From assembly GCF_001583495.1 (NCBI RefSeq), contig NZ_LQAQ01000063.1:142800-206799 (forward strand): DNA of 64,000 nucleotides, written 5' to 3'. Shown here piece by piece: positions 34,550 through 44,235 of this stretch (position 1 is the first letter of the stretch; every line of letters begins with the position of its first letter). The position numbers were made by a program, and so were the translations under genes. Source of the stretch: Flammeovirga sp. SJP92 (GTDB lineage Bacteria > Bacteroidota > Bacteroidia > Cytophagales > Flammeovirgaceae). The notes under the pieces are model-generated. The model saw nothing but the letters and a program-made list of their open reading frames with translations. It did not search any database and had not been told where the DNA came from.

Positions 34550-36073
34550 TTAATTTATTGAAACATCTTCTAATTCTAATGCACTTGCTGATTGTTGTAA
34601 TTGTCTTCGTTCTAAAAGGTCAGACTGAATTTTAATGTTAAAGTCTTTCGTAATCACATAAAAAATAAGAGAGATAACAGACACCATAAAAGTAGTCGCA
34701 GGTACTAATGAGGCCGTTAATCGGATTCCAAAAATTGCTTCTGTTGACTGCACTATATTGGGTTCGTAACCATAAACTGATACGATCCATCCACATAATG
34801 CTCCTCCTAATCCGAGTCCCGCTTTCAAGGCAAAAACAATCCCTGAGAACACAAACCCTGTCGCTCTTCTGTTGTATTTCCATTCTGAATAATCGGCTAC
34901 GTCACCCATCATTGCCCATAAAAGTGGAATCGTTGGGGCATAGAAAAGAGATTTTAAAATATTTAAAGTGAATGCTAAACCTACGTTATCTTCTGGTACG
35001 AAAAAGAATAATCCGGTGAAAACGGCTGTCATAAATAGACATACAATAAATGTATTACGTTTTCCGAATCTCTTCGCTAATGGTGCTGATAATGTCAGTA
35101 CTCCTATGATGGTTACAAACTGACCGATCATATTGAAAAAGCTAAAACCTACGCTGAATGCATTACTCTTATCCGGCAATGCCAGCAATCCAAATGTTCC
35201 CATTAGCTTTTGTAATAGAGAAGGATCACCGCTTGTATTTTGAATTAAATTGAATTGTTCGAGGAATGAAAAAATGGCTTCTGGTTTCATGTAATAGCTA
35301 AAGAAGTAATACATTCCTCCTCCCCACAATGATAAGGTAGTGAAAATGAAAAGCGTCACGATAAACATCGAGAACCAAGGTCCGTTTTTCTTCAAGTCAT
35401 TAAAGTCTTGCTTGATGCTTGTCTTTTGTGATGGTGGTGGTGTGATTCTTTCTTTAGTAGATAGGAAAGTAATTACAAAAAACATAATTGCTACTAACGA
35501 AAATATACCTATTGTTATCGACCATCCTTTTTGATCATCACCTTGCCCAAACTTATCTACCAATGGTAAAGTAAAACCTTGCACCACCAATGAGGCGATC
35601 ATGGCCAATACAAATCTGACAGAACCAATATTTGTTCTTTCATTAATATCACTTGACATCACTCCATGCAATGCAGAATAAGGTGTATTGTTAAGGGAAT
35701 AGATTGCCATCAGAAGCGTGTATGTGATACCTGCATAAATGACTTTATACCTTTCTGTAAGGTCAGGAGTGGTAAAAGCTAGAAAGAAAAATAAGCCAAA
35801 TGGAATGGCAGTCCAAAGCACCCAAGGTCTGTATTTTCCCCATTTAGTATTGGTCCTGTCAGACATAATTCCCACTACGGGATCTACAAAAGCATCAATC
35901 ACTCTTGCTAAAAGCAGTATGGTACCTGCGGCAGTGGCCTTTATGCCGAATACATCCGTATAAAAGCCCAATTGGAACACCAACATGATCTGGAATACAA
36001 AATTCACGGAGCAATCACCAAGGCTGTAACCAATTTTCTCTTTTAAAGATACTTTTTGATCGTTCATTTTCAT
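34550..36073 (-). CDS. GPH-family sugar:cation symporter (MelB/XynP type)
   Basis: From the ATG at 36073 the product is 507 residues with about 12 hydrophobic segments. The family signature is clear in the first 90 residues: KIGYSLGDCSVNFVFQIMLVF and DAFVDPVVGIMSDRTNTKWGKYRPW. These Asp residues bind the coupling cation in MelB-type carriers. The C-terminal half contains WKYNRRATGFVFSGIVFALKAGLGLGGALCGW (position near residue 410). It is the probable inner-membrane carrier for xylo-oligosaccharides or xylose. It lies in the operon after GH10 and before a cytoplasmic GH43. Confidence 0.92.
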   Translation of the reverse strand: MKMNDQKVSLKEKIGYSLGDCSVNFVFQIMLVFQLGFYTDVFGIKATAAGTILLLARVIDAFVDPVVGIMSDRTNTKWGKYRPWVLWTAIPFGLFFFLAFTTPDLTERYKVIYAGITYTLLMAIYSLNNTPYSALHGVMSSDINERTNIGSVRFVLAMIASLVVQGFTLPLVDKFGQGDDQKGWSITIGIFSLVAIMFFVITFLSTKERITPPPSQKTSIKQDFNDLKKNGPWFSMFIVTLFIFTTLSLWGGGMYYFFSYYMKPEAIFSFLEQFNLIQNTSGDPSLLQKLMGTFGLLALPDKSNAFSVGFSFFNMIGQFVTIIGVLTLSAPLAKRFGKRNTFIVCLFMTAVFTGLFFFVPEDNVGLAFTLNILKSLFYAPTIPLLWAMMGDVADYSEWKYNRRATGFVFSGIVFALKAGLGLGGALCGWIVSVYGYEPNIVQSTEAIFGIRLTASLVPATTFMVSVISLIFYVITKDFNIKIQSDLLERRQLQQSASALELEDVSIN

Positions 36074-36237
36074 TTTAAAAAATAGGGGTATGTTGTAGTA
36101 AGAAGAATAAGGGAAGAGTAGGATCATCTTTGTGATAGGAAGAGATAGATGATGATAATTGATAATGTTTTTGTTCATCGCACAATATCCCTCTTCATTC
36201 TTACCTCTTAACTCTTACCTCAATGTTTTTGTTAGGT

Positions 36238-36271
36238 GGAGAAAGTGGTACTACTATTCCCAGCTTTCTCC
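36238..36271 (-). promoter_or_regulatory. Intra-operon hairpin between GH10 and transporter genes
   Basis: GGAGAAAG (36238-36245) pairs with CTTTCTCC (36264-36271), just after the GH10 stop codon. No T-run follows on the minus strand, so a role in mRNA processing or stability is more likely than termination. Confidence 0.45.
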
Positions 36272-36283
36272 CCATTGCTAACT

Positions 36284-37633
36284 CTATTCTTGAAGGCCTT
36301 CTAAGAAGCCTGTATGTGCTTTTTTGATGACGAAATCTTTATCATATAATAAAGGCCAATCGTCGTGTCCTTGAACACTTGGTATCCAAGATTCATTATC
36401 TTTCAATCCCCAAATCGTCAAAGCGAACTTACTGCTTTCAGGTATTGCATTGTACACTTCCACCACTTCTCTCACTTTGTCTTTTTGAGCAAATTCTCTT
36501 TCTTCCGTTGAAGAAGTAAGATCATTATCAGGGTTGATTTTTACATCTAATTCAGAGAAGTGCATCAATAATCCTTTATCAGTGATCATCTTTGTATTCT
36601 CAGCAATTGCACTTTTTGATGGACCATTGTAACTGATGTGCATTTGGAAACCTACACCATCTAATGGAACATTATTCGTTTGGAAATTATCCACAATTTT
36701 ACTGATCACACCATTCAGTTTTGTCTTATCCCAGCACAAGTTGTAATCATTGTAGAAAAGGAGACAATCAGGGTCTGCCTCTCTTGCCCATTCAAAACAC
36801 TTCTGAATGTAGTTTTCACCCATTCTTTCTAAAAATACAGTGTTTCTATAATTGCCTCCTGCATCATCAATAGCCTCGTTAACCACATCCCAAGACACTA
36901 CTTTTCCTTTGTATCTTGTTACCGTAGTTTTGATATAATCTTCTACCATATTTGAGAATTCCTCATCTGTTCCTTCAAAATTCTCTACCCAACTTGGAGT
37001 CGCAGCATGCCAAATTAAAGCATGACCGTGTACTTCCATTCCGTTGTTTTGAGCGTATTCCACCAACTGATCTGCCAATGTAAAATCATATCTTCCTTGC
37101 TCAGGATACATGATGTTCATTTTCATTTCCCATTCAGCAGAAATTTGATTGTACTCTCTTCTGTAAATTTCATCATGTGTACCATTCAAACGGTTCACAA
37201 TTGTAGCCATCCCGACTCTGAAGGTAGTAGCCACATCTTTTAGAGGAGTATCAGGCTCAACTCCATCCGCTTCCAAAGTAGTTACAGATTTGGAATTGGA
37301 GAACGTGGAAGTTTTTTCCTTCAGTTGAGCCTTCACTCTCAAATAAAAAGTCTGTCCGTTCGCTAATTCTTCAAAAGTATAAAAGTCATCCTTTGTCACT
37401 ACGCTTTCATAAGGAGCCACTAGGTTAGAGAAGTTTTCATCCGTAGCAAGGTTCAGCTCATAACTTTGAGCATTGACAACACTTGTCCAATCTGCCGTAA
37501 AACTACTTGCTTTAAGATTTGAGATCTTATAAATATCAGGTGCTGAAAGTGTTACTTCCTGCTCTTTATTATCTACACAAGACTGTAATGAAAGTACTAA
37601 TGCAGCCAATAGATATACTAAAATTCTTTTCAT
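36284..37633 (-). CDS. Surface lipoprotein GH10 endo-xylanase with N-terminal FN3 domain
   Basis: The 449-residue protein has a lipoprotein signal with lipobox LQSC and lipidated Cys19. An FN3-like domain (about residues 30-120; SSFTADWTSVVNAQSYELNLA) precedes the GH10 barrel. In the barrel the acid/base Glu is in WDVVNEAIDD near residue 249 and the nucleophile Glu in HFSELDVKI near 361; HGHALIWHAATPSW is also typical. It cuts xylan into oligosaccharides for SusC/D at the cell surface. It follows the glycan-binding lipoprotein gene in the operon. Confidence 0.95.
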   Translation of the reverse strand: MKRILVYLLAALVLSLQSCVDNKEQEVTLSAPDIYKISNLKASSFTADWTSVVNAQSYELNLATDENFSNLVAPYESVVTKDDFYTFEELANGQTFYLRVKAQLKEKTSTFSNSKSVTTLEADGVEPDTPLKDVATTFRVGMATIVNRLNGTHDEIYRREYNQISAEWEMKMNIMYPEQGRYDFTLADQLVEYAQNNGMEVHGHALIWHAATPSWVENFEGTDEEFSNMVEDYIKTTVTRYKGKVVSWDVVNEAIDDAGGNYRNTVFLERMGENYIQKCFEWAREADPDCLLFYNDYNLCWDKTKLNGVISKIVDNFQTNNVPLDGVGFQMHISYNGPSKSAIAENTKMITDKGLLMHFSELDVKINPDNDLTSSTEEREFAQKDKVREVVEVYNAIPESSKFALTIWGLKDNESWIPSVQGHDDWPLLYDKDFVIKKAHTGFLEGLQE

Positions 37634-37662
37634 GATTCTATTATTTTCTAAGTTTGAAACAG

Positions 37663-37683
37663 TCCAGGGAATAGCTCCCTGGA
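37663..37683 (-). promoter_or_regulatory. Intra-operon hairpin between glycan-binding protein and GH10 genes
   Basis: TCCAGGGA (37663-37670) and TCCCTGGA (37676-37683) form a perfect 8-bp stem with a 5-base loop after the upstream stop codon. No T-run follows on the minus strand. It may protect the transcript of the binding-protein genes. Confidence 0.55.
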
Positions 37684-37699
37684 TTGTTTGTCTACACTA

Positions 37700-38923
37700 T
37701 TATTGTTCGAAATAGGTAATATTGTCTACATAATAATTACCTGCTGTATTTCCCTGAATGACCACCCAAGGGTATTCAGTATTACCATCTATCTGATCAA
37801 CGAGGTCATATTCTAATGTCACCCATTTACCTGGTTCGACATCAAGGAAATAGCCCGTCTCAAAATCGCTTTCCAGCTGTAATTTTAAGGAACCTGCTTG
37901 TTCGAAATACACATCTATCGTTATTTTATCTGCCGCCACACCTACAATCTGACCGTTTCTTACGGCATTGACTGAGAATGGATCTACTTGTGTCATCATT
38001 AATACAAAATCAGAAGCGTTTACAGCATCAGTTGCTGGGTTGGCCACTACAGAAACATCTTGTCCCCAAGCGTTCCAATCCCCTACTTGCTCGTCTTCAA
38101 AATCGCCATAAACTGTACCGTTGTTTCCTCCAATATCCAATGCATAGTATTTGATATTATCGATGTAATAACTACCTGCTGTATTGCCTTGGAAAAGGAT
38201 CCATGGGTATTCTTTCGCCGCATCCACTTGACCTTCTAAATCATACTCCAATGTTACCCACTCACCTGCTGGCACCGCTTGGAAATAACCTGTAGCAAAA
38301 TCGCCTTCAATCTGAAGTTTTAAATCTCCTGCCACTTCCATATAAACATCTACTACGATCTTAGTAGCGAATGGCGTAACCTGTGGAATATTTCTCACTG
38401 CATTGTTTTGCCAAGGCTCCGTCTGCGTCATTTTTAATACTCTATCCGAAGGGTTAACCGCAGAACCTGAAGGATTACTTACCACTGAAACATCTTGTCC
38501 CCAAGCATTCCAATCGCCAACTTCTCCGTCTTCAAAATCACCTAACAGCAAGAACGCATCCCCACCTACTGGTGGTAAATCAGGATCTCTTTGAGCAATT
38601 ACAATTTCCTTCGAAACCGTATCTACTCCCATATTATTTCCTGTATATAAAGTGATTTTGTAAGTCCCTTCATTAGGGTAATAAGTGGTATCAACATCTT
38701 GAGATCCTCTAACAAACGGTCCATCTTCTTTGAACTTCCATGAGCTCATGATTGAAGTTCCGGTAGACTGATTATCCAGTACAATATAGTTTGGATTTTC
38801 GCTTGAAGGAGTTGCCGTAAAAGCGGCTTTTGGCATTTCTTCCACTGGAGAAGAATCCTCATTAGAACATCCCCATATCGAAAGAAGTCCTATAAGATAT
38901 ATGTATAATAAGTTCTTTTTCAT
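37700..38923 (-). CDS. Surface glycan-binding lipoprotein with PKD domain and duplicated binding module
   Basis: The 407-residue protein has lipobox IWGC with lipidated Cys19. A PKD-like domain spans about residues 30-110. Two tandem repeats of about 135 residues follow, each starting with GDFED, then VGDWNAWGQDVSVV, and ending with GNTAG(S/N)YY(I/V)DNI. The repeats are nearly identical in their first 20 residues, so the duplication is recent or under strong selection. The fold is probably a CBM-like jelly-roll. Placed after SusD and before GH10, it fits the position of a SusE/SGBP-type xylan-binding protein. Confidence 0.85.
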   Translation of the reverse strand: MKKNLLYIYLIGLLSIWGCSNEDSSPVEEMPKAAFTATPSSENPNYIVLDNQSTGTSIMSSWKFKEDGPFVRGSQDVDTTYYPNEGTYKITLYTGNNMGVDTVSKEIVIAQRDPDLPPVGGDAFLLLGDFEDGEVGDWNAWGQDVSVVSNPSGSAVNPSDRVLKMTQTEPWQNNAVRNIPQVTPFATKIVVDVYMEVAGDLKLQIEGDFATGYFQAVPAGEWVTLEYDLEGQVDAAKEYPWILFQGNTAGSYYIDNIKYYALDIGGNNGTVYGDFEDEQVGDWNAWGQDVSVVANPATDAVNASDFVLMMTQVDPFSVNAVRNGQIVGVAADKITIDVYFEQAGSLKLQLESDFETGYFLDVEPGKWVTLEYDLVDQIDGNTEYPWVVIQGNTAGNYYVDNITYFEQ

Positions 38924-38956
38924 AGTTCATTCAATTTCAATTTGACAAGACACTAA

Positions 38957-40426
38957 TTAGTAGCCAGGGTTTTGATCTGCTGCTGAGATTTCTGGATTCA
39001 CATCAATCTCTTTTTGAGGAATAGGAAGTAATTCTGACTTACCAGCGACAAAGCCTGTTCCTGCTAAAACTGTTGATGCTAAATCCCATCTTAATAGATC
39101 ATTGAATCTCACTTGCTCCCCTGCCAATTCCACTTTTCTTTCGTGAATAATTGCTTGGAAAATCTCTGACTTACTTCCTACAGGATAAGTAGCGTTCATT
39201 TCACTTGAACCATACAAAGGCATATTTACTCTTGCTCTCACTTGGTTCATCAGTTCAATGGCTTTTGAAGCATTCCCTAATTCGTTTTCTGCCTCAGCCC
39301 ACATCAGCAATACATCTGAATAGCGAATGACTCTGTGATTGATTCCTGATGCAATCTCTTCCTTAGGGCGTTGGTAATAGTTCTGGTATTTCTTCCATGC
39401 CGCTCTGTGGTCTGGCAGACTTACGACTTCAGTTCCATTATTGAATAACTCACCGTCCGTATAAAAATTGGCAGTATAACGAGGATCATTCGCTTCATAT
39501 TCATCCAAAAGATCGTCTCCAGGATAAGAGTTGAACCAGTCGTTCCAACCGTATTCTTGGCCTCTCAAAGAAACAAACTGCATTCCTGAAGCATCTTCTA
39601 CCCACCAAGTATCTTGGTCTGACCAACCAAACTCACGAGTGAAACCTACCTCAAATACTGACTCCGAATTATATTCTGTTTCCTCCAAGAAGTTATCCAT
39701 ATAATCCTCTACTAAAGTATAGCCCGTCACATTTTGGAAAGCATTTGCCGCTTCTTGCCATTCTTTTCTGAACAAGTGCATTTTTCCTTTTAATGCCCAT
39801 GCCGCACCTGCCGTTGCTCTACCTCCATCAGTAGCTCCTTGAGTAGGTAAAAGTGAAGCGGCTAGTTCTAAATCTTCTAAAATAAATTGATATACTTCTT
39901 CTTTTGTAGCTCTTGGATTTGGCACTGAAGTCAACTCAGGGTAGATGGGTACACCACCGAAACGCGTCACTAATAAATGATAGTAAAAGGCTCTCATAAA
40001 GTGTGTTTCACCTAGTGCTTTATCAATATCACCTTGTGTTACATTCTCAAACTTATCTTTATTTGAGATCACAAAATTCGCTTTATTAATTCCTCTGAAA
40101 CAGTTGTCCCAATAGGTAAAAATACCTTCGTGATTGGAGTCAAAAGTAAAGTTATAATACTGACGTTTGTCTGCTTCATGCTGAGGGTTGAGTTCTACTT
40201 CATGTCCCATATTATCATTCATAAAAAATAAATGACGGATGTAAAGTCCTTTGGACTGAAGGTTGACGTAAGAGGCATCTACAGAAGATTGCAACTGTGA
40301 TTTATTCTTGAAATAAGTGTCTTCTGTCAGTTCATTTGGATTGGAGATGTTGAGGAAATCTGTACTACAGCTACTTCCAAAAACGATCATCAATAATGAT
40401 AAATATATAGAGTTTCTTGTGTTCAT
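38957..40426 (-). CDS. susD: SusD/RagB-family glycan-binding lipoprotein
   Basis: The 489-residue lipoprotein has lipobox GSSC with lipidated Cys20. The SusD hallmarks are present: NPNELTEDTYFKNKSQLQ near the N terminus, HFMRAFYYHLLVTRFGGVP near residue 150, and a C-terminal HERKVELAGEQVRFNDLLRW followed by LLPIPQKEID. It forms the lid over the SusC transporter and binds oligosaccharide at the surface. It starts 4 bases after the SusC gene. The context with GH10 and GH43 indicates xylo-oligosaccharides. Confidence 0.96.
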   Translation of the reverse strand: MNTRNSIYLSLLMIVFGSSCSTDFLNISNPNELTEDTYFKNKSQLQSSVDASYVNLQSKGLYIRHLFFMNDNMGHEVELNPQHEADKRQYYNFTFDSNHEGIFTYWDNCFRGINKANFVISNKDKFENVTQGDIDKALGETHFMRAFYYHLLVTRFGGVPIYPELTSVPNPRATKEEVYQFILEDLELAASLLPTQGATDGGRATAGAAWALKGKMHLFRKEWQEAANAFQNVTGYTLVEDYMDNFLEETEYNSESVFEVGFTREFGWSDQDTWWVEDASGMQFVSLRGQEYGWNDWFNSYPGDDLLDEYEANDPRYTANFYTDGELFNNGTEVVSLPDHRAAWKKYQNYYQRPKEEIASGINHRVIRYSDVLLMWAEAENELGNASKAIELMNQVRARVNMPLYGSSEMNATYPVGSKSEIFQAIIHERKVELAGEQVRFNDLLRWDLASTVLAGTGFVAGKSELLPIPQKEIDVNPEISAADQNPGY

Positions 40427-40430
40427 GATT

Positions 40431-43400
40431 CTAGAAGTTTAATTGTAAACCGCCAATGATTGTAACAGGAGTTGGGTAATTACCTCTGTCAATTCCAGTC
40501 TCTGCAGGGTTATTGCCACTTGCAGCCGCTGCACCCACTTCAGGATCTAAACCTGAGTAATTTGTAATTGTAAATAGGTTTTGACCACTCACATAGAACC
40601 TGCATCTAGAGATGTATTTTGATAATACATTCTTCGGTAAAGTATAGCCCAATGTCACGTTTTTCAATCGGATATAAGAACCGTCTTCTACAAAGCGATC
40701 TGAAGTTCTTAAGTTGTCACCCGACTCATTTAACCTTGGTACATCTGAATCTGGATTCTCAGGTGTCCATGCATTCAACATCATAGGATTGGCATTGAAG
40801 AAACGTTGACCGCCTTCCAAATACCATCTTGTAGTGTTGTAAATTTCATTGCCATAAGTACCGTTGAAGAAGATGTTCAAATCAAAGTTTTTGTAATTGA
40901 AATCCATATTCAAACCAAAAACAACATCTGGTGTAGGGTTACCAATAATGGTTCTGTCATGATGATCAATCACCCCATCAGGCACACCATCAGGTCCTGA
41001 AATATCTCTGAATTTAATGTCACCAGGAGCAGTGTTAGAGGTTTGAATTGGAGAAGTATAAATCTCTTCCCATGATCTGAAAATACCTACCGTTTGATAG
41101 CCATAGAAATGTCTTAATGGCTCTCCTTCAACACTTCTCAAAATAGATCCGTTGTTTTCGTAATAGCCTTCAAACAGTGTTTCACCACCTAAATCATTCA
41201 CTCTGTTTTGCATGGTACTGATGTTCATATTGACAGCCCATTGCAATGCTTTTTCCTGATTCTTTATTCCTAAATTGAATTCAAAACCGCTTACTTGTGC
41301 TGAACCTGCATTTTTAGCTTGAGTAGCATTCACCCCACCAATCGATGACACTTGTCTTACATTGATCAAAAGGTCATCACTCTCATTTTTATAATATTCA
41401 GCCGATAAAGTCAGACGGTCTTCAAAGAATCCTAAATCCACACCTACATTGGTCATGTAAGTAGTTTCCCATTTCAAGTCTGGATTCGGCAAGTTACCTG
41501 CAGTTGTACCAAAGGCTTGATAAACGCCATTTGCTCCGCCAAATACATAGCGGTGATTTCCTGAAACAATAGAAGCTGAGTATCTGTAATCACCAATATT
41601 GTCATTACCTACTGAACCATAACTACCTCTTAGTTTTAATTGAGACATCCAGTTGGTTTCAGGGATAAATGCTTCATCCAACACATTCCAACCTAACGAT
41701 AAAGAGTAAAAGCCAGCCCATCTGTTATTAGCACCAAATCTTGATGAGGCATCACGTCTATATGACGCAGCGAATAAGTATTTTCCATCATAATCATAAT
41801 TCACACGACCTAAATACCCTAATTTTCCATAGCCTACTTCAAATGAACCACCTGTAAGATCTGTATTGGTTGTGTTCTTGATTTCGTTTGTGATCTCATT
41901 AAAACTAGACGTACCCGCATTCATATTTTTCTTTTCAATACGCTCTGCTACTAACACCGCATTTACATTGTGCTTTCCGAATTGACGGCTGTAATTGGCT
42001 TGACCGATCAATGTCATCATTGCATGTGAACCATATCCTTTTTCAATCAATGATCGAGTAGGGCGAGCCAATGCTGATCCATCGTCATAAGCAGGAGAGA
42101 ATAATTCGTTGGTATAATTGAAGTAATCAATACCACCTTGTCCTTTGATGGAGAATCCTTGGAATAATTCTAATTCTGCTGAAAGCGTACCCATTAAATT
42201 CACTCTTCGGTTAGAAATTTCTGTGTGCTCCAATACTCTCACTGGGTTTTCTGCATCCTGACCATCCAATTGAATATCTGTACCTTGATAACCACCTAGA
42301 TTGCTTGCATTGTAAACAGTAAGGTAAGGAGGCATTTTGATTGCATGTTCTAATGCTGAACGTCCTGCACTAGTTTGTTCTGGCTTTTTCTCTGTACTAG
42401 AAACCGAGAACGTCTGTGCTACTTTTAATTTTCCTTTGGTATAGTTTGAATTTGCTCTGAACATAAAACGTTCAATTCCTGTATTTTTCAACACCCCTTC
42501 TTGGTTCATATAATTACCACTGATACGGTAATTGGTGTTCTCACCACCTCCAGATAATCCAATATTATAATTCTCTATAATACCTTGCTGGAAGATTTCA
42601 TTTTGCCAATTGGTATTGTACTTACTGATATCAGCATATTTAGGATTATCCAATCGTCCTTCGGCTGCATTGCCCCACATTTTAGAGTAAGCGATATAAT
42701 CGTCACGTGACATTACATCATTTTGCTTTTGGACAGATTGAACACCTCTATAGCCATCAACATCAATTTTGATATCACCTGATTTACCTTTTTTGGTCGT
42801 AATCACTACTACACCATTGGCACCCTGCGCACCATAAATAGCCGTAGTAGAAGCATCTTTCAATACCGACATGGATTCAATATCCGATGGGTTCAAATCA
42901 CCCAAACCTTGTACAATAATTCCATCTACAACGATCAACGGATTATTTCCACTGGTACCCATCACACCACGAATTTGTACGATAGGGTCACTACCAGGAG
43001 AACCATTATTAGTTACTGACACACCCGTGGCTCTACCTTGTAAAGCCTGATCTGCAGTATAAACAGGTGTAGAAGTAATCAGTTCTGAATCTACCGTTGC
43101 AATAGCACCCGTCACTTTGGCTCTTTCTTGAGTACCGTAACCGACTACTACAATCTCTTCGAGTTGTTTTACATCTTCGTCCAGAGAAATATTGATTTCA
43201 GCTTGGCTTCCAATAGATATTGTTTTTTCAATGTACCCGATATACTTAAAACGTAATTCAGTTTTATCTACAGGCACTTCGATTGAATAAGCTCCATCGA
43301 AATTTGTGATCGTTCCAATAGTAGTTCCTACAATAAATACATTGACGCCCGGAAGTGGCATATCGTTACTGCTATCAATAACAACACCTTTAATAATTCT

Positions 43401-43505
43401 AGCGTCTTGAGCATGGAGAAGTTTAGGAAATAGAAGAATGCAAAATAGAGTCATCAGGAGGCGTACCTTATTCGAAACACCTACCCTACATAAGTAATTG
43501 TTCAT
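40431..43505 (-). CDS. susC: SusC/RagA-family TonB-dependent oligosaccharide transporter
   Basis: The 1024-residue outer-membrane protein has a signal peptide ending near LLHAQ, then a CarboxypepD_reg-like domain (IKGVVIDSSNDMPLPGVNVF). The TonB box and plug follow (EEIVVVGYGTQERAKVTGAIATV near residue 120), with the SusC motif PLIVVDGI. A 22-strand barrel fills the rest and ends with ...VTIIGGLQLNF. It imports glycans with SusD, powered by TonB. It is the first gene of the xylan uptake operon, downstream of the hybrid sensor gene. Confidence 0.96.
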   Translation of the reverse strand: MNNYLCRVGVSNKVRLLMTLFCILLFPKLLHAQDARIIKGVVIDSSNDMPLPGVNVFIVGTTIGTITNFDGAYSIEVPVDKTELRFKYIGYIEKTISIGSQAEINISLDEDVKQLEEIVVVGYGTQERAKVTGAIATVDSELITSTPVYTADQALQGRATGVSVTNNGSPGSDPIVQIRGVMGTSGNNPLIVVDGIIVQGLGDLNPSDIESMSVLKDASTTAIYGAQGANGVVVITTKKGKSGDIKIDVDGYRGVQSVQKQNDVMSRDDYIAYSKMWGNAAEGRLDNPKYADISKYNTNWQNEIFQQGIIENYNIGLSGGGENTNYRISGNYMNQEGVLKNTGIERFMFRANSNYTKGKLKVAQTFSVSSTEKKPEQTSAGRSALEHAIKMPPYLTVYNASNLGGYQGTDIQLDGQDAENPVRVLEHTEISNRRVNLMGTLSAELELFQGFSIKGQGGIDYFNYTNELFSPAYDDGSALARPTRSLIEKGYGSHAMMTLIGQANYSRQFGKHNVNAVLVAERIEKKNMNAGTSSFNEITNEIKNTTNTDLTGGSFEVGYGKLGYLGRVNYDYDGKYLFAASYRRDASSRFGANNRWAGFYSLSLGWNVLDEAFIPETNWMSQLKLRGSYGSVGNDNIGDYRYSASIVSGNHRYVFGGANGVYQAFGTTAGNLPNPDLKWETTYMTNVGVDLGFFEDRLTLSAEYYKNESDDLLINVRQVSSIGGVNATQAKNAGSAQVSGFEFNLGIKNQEKALQWAVNMNISTMQNRVNDLGGETLFEGYYENNGSILRSVEGEPLRHFYGYQTVGIFRSWEEIYTSPIQTSNTAPGDIKFRDISGPDGVPDGVIDHHDRTIIGNPTPDVVFGLNMDFNYKNFDLNIFFNGTYGNEIYNTTRWYLEGGQRFFNANPMMLNAWTPENPDSDVPRLNESGDNLRTSDRFVEDGSYIRLKNVTLGYTLPKNVLSKYISRCRFYVSGQNLFTITNYSGLDPEVGAAAASGNNPAETGIDRGNYPTPVTIIGGLQLNF

Positions 43506-43715
43506 TTCATGTTCTATGTTAAATTCATCAGAAGCTGTATTTGTGGGTTTACAGAGAAACTTTCAAAATACAGTGAATAGTAAGAGTTAGCGCACATTAG
43601 AAGTCGAAATATTTTTAAGTAAAAGTCCTTTTCATTTTATTCATCAACTTTATAATAGTAAAAAAATATGCCTTCAATAGGCTTGTTAATTGTGTCGAAA
43701 CTGTTGGCTTATTTT

Positions 43716-43829
43716 CTATGTCAATGACACAAAAAGAATAATAAGACCAACCAAACTAGTTATAACCAAGACCTCTAGTACTACTAATTTCCTAGAGTGA
43801 ACATTTTGTTCGCTTGACTTTTTTTTCAT
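43716..43829 (-). CDS. Possible 37-residue single-helix membrane peptide
   Basis: The frame from the ATG at 43829 would encode a peptide with a basic N terminus (MKKKSSEQNVHSRK) and one hydrophobic helix (LVVLEVLVITSLVGLIILFV). The topology is that of small membrane proteins. There is no clear promoter or ribosome-binding site, and AT-rich sequence yields such frames by chance. I regard it as a candidate only. Confidence 0.22.
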   Translation of the reverse strand: MKKKSSEQNVHSRKLVVLEVLVITSLVGLIILFVSLT

Positions 43830-44020
43830 ACTGCAAGTTGTATAATTGTACTTTATACAAATAATAAAAATGAAGCTAAATCTATCAATAATGACGCTGA
43901 GAGGCCGTTTTGCAACATTTTTCACAAGGTGTGCTTCATTTATTTTAGGGGTATCACTTAAAAAAATCATTTTAAAAACGTGTTGTGAGTTAGTTGATGA
44001 ATATTCGATAGATAAGTAAA

Positions 44021-44163
44021 GTGGTTTTTATGGTGGTTCTTGAGCCACAAGGCATTGTGGCTCTACAAGACTTCTACTTTCAAATCTACTACCAAACAAA
44101 GAAATGAAGCTATACTGTAGAGACGCAATGCCTTGCGTCTCAAGAACCATATTAAGAACCACC
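44021..44163. repeat. REPIN-like inverted pair
   Basis: The left unit is head GTGGTTTTTATGGTGGTTC (44021-44039) plus palindrome GAGCCACAA...TTGTGGCTC (44042-44063) plus CTACA. The right unit is the same in inverse: CTGTAG, GAGACGCAA..TTGCGTCTC (44120-44141), then the inverted head ending AAGAACCACC. The two palindromes differ in sequence but share GGCATTG at the centre. Confidence 0.8.
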
Positions 44164-44179
44164 TTAAAGGTCTTAACAC

Positions 44180-44206
44180 AAAAAAAAACTCGATGCACAC
44201 CGAGTT
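44180..44206 (-). terminator. Terminator of the hybrid sensor gene
   Basis: AACTCG (44187-44192) pairs with CGAGTT (44201-44206), followed on the minus strand by about nine T residues, just after the stop codon at 44236. Confidence 0.75.
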
Positions 44207-44235
44207 CTTCTTTACAATAAATATGTTTCTTGTTG

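Larger units (their letters stand above)
43506..44235. other. 730-base intergenic region between the sensor and SusC genes
   Basis: The region holds the presumed SusC promoter on the right of 43505, a possible 37-codon membrane peptide, a REPIN-like pair (44021-44163) and the hybrid-sensor terminator. No established transcription start is evident; on the minus strand TA-TTTTG near 43570-43576 is one base short of the -7 consensus. Confidence 0.45.

Noticed and set aside
40806..41000. Plus-strand frame opposite the SusC gene
   Set aside because: It is antisense to conserved barrel segments of SusC.
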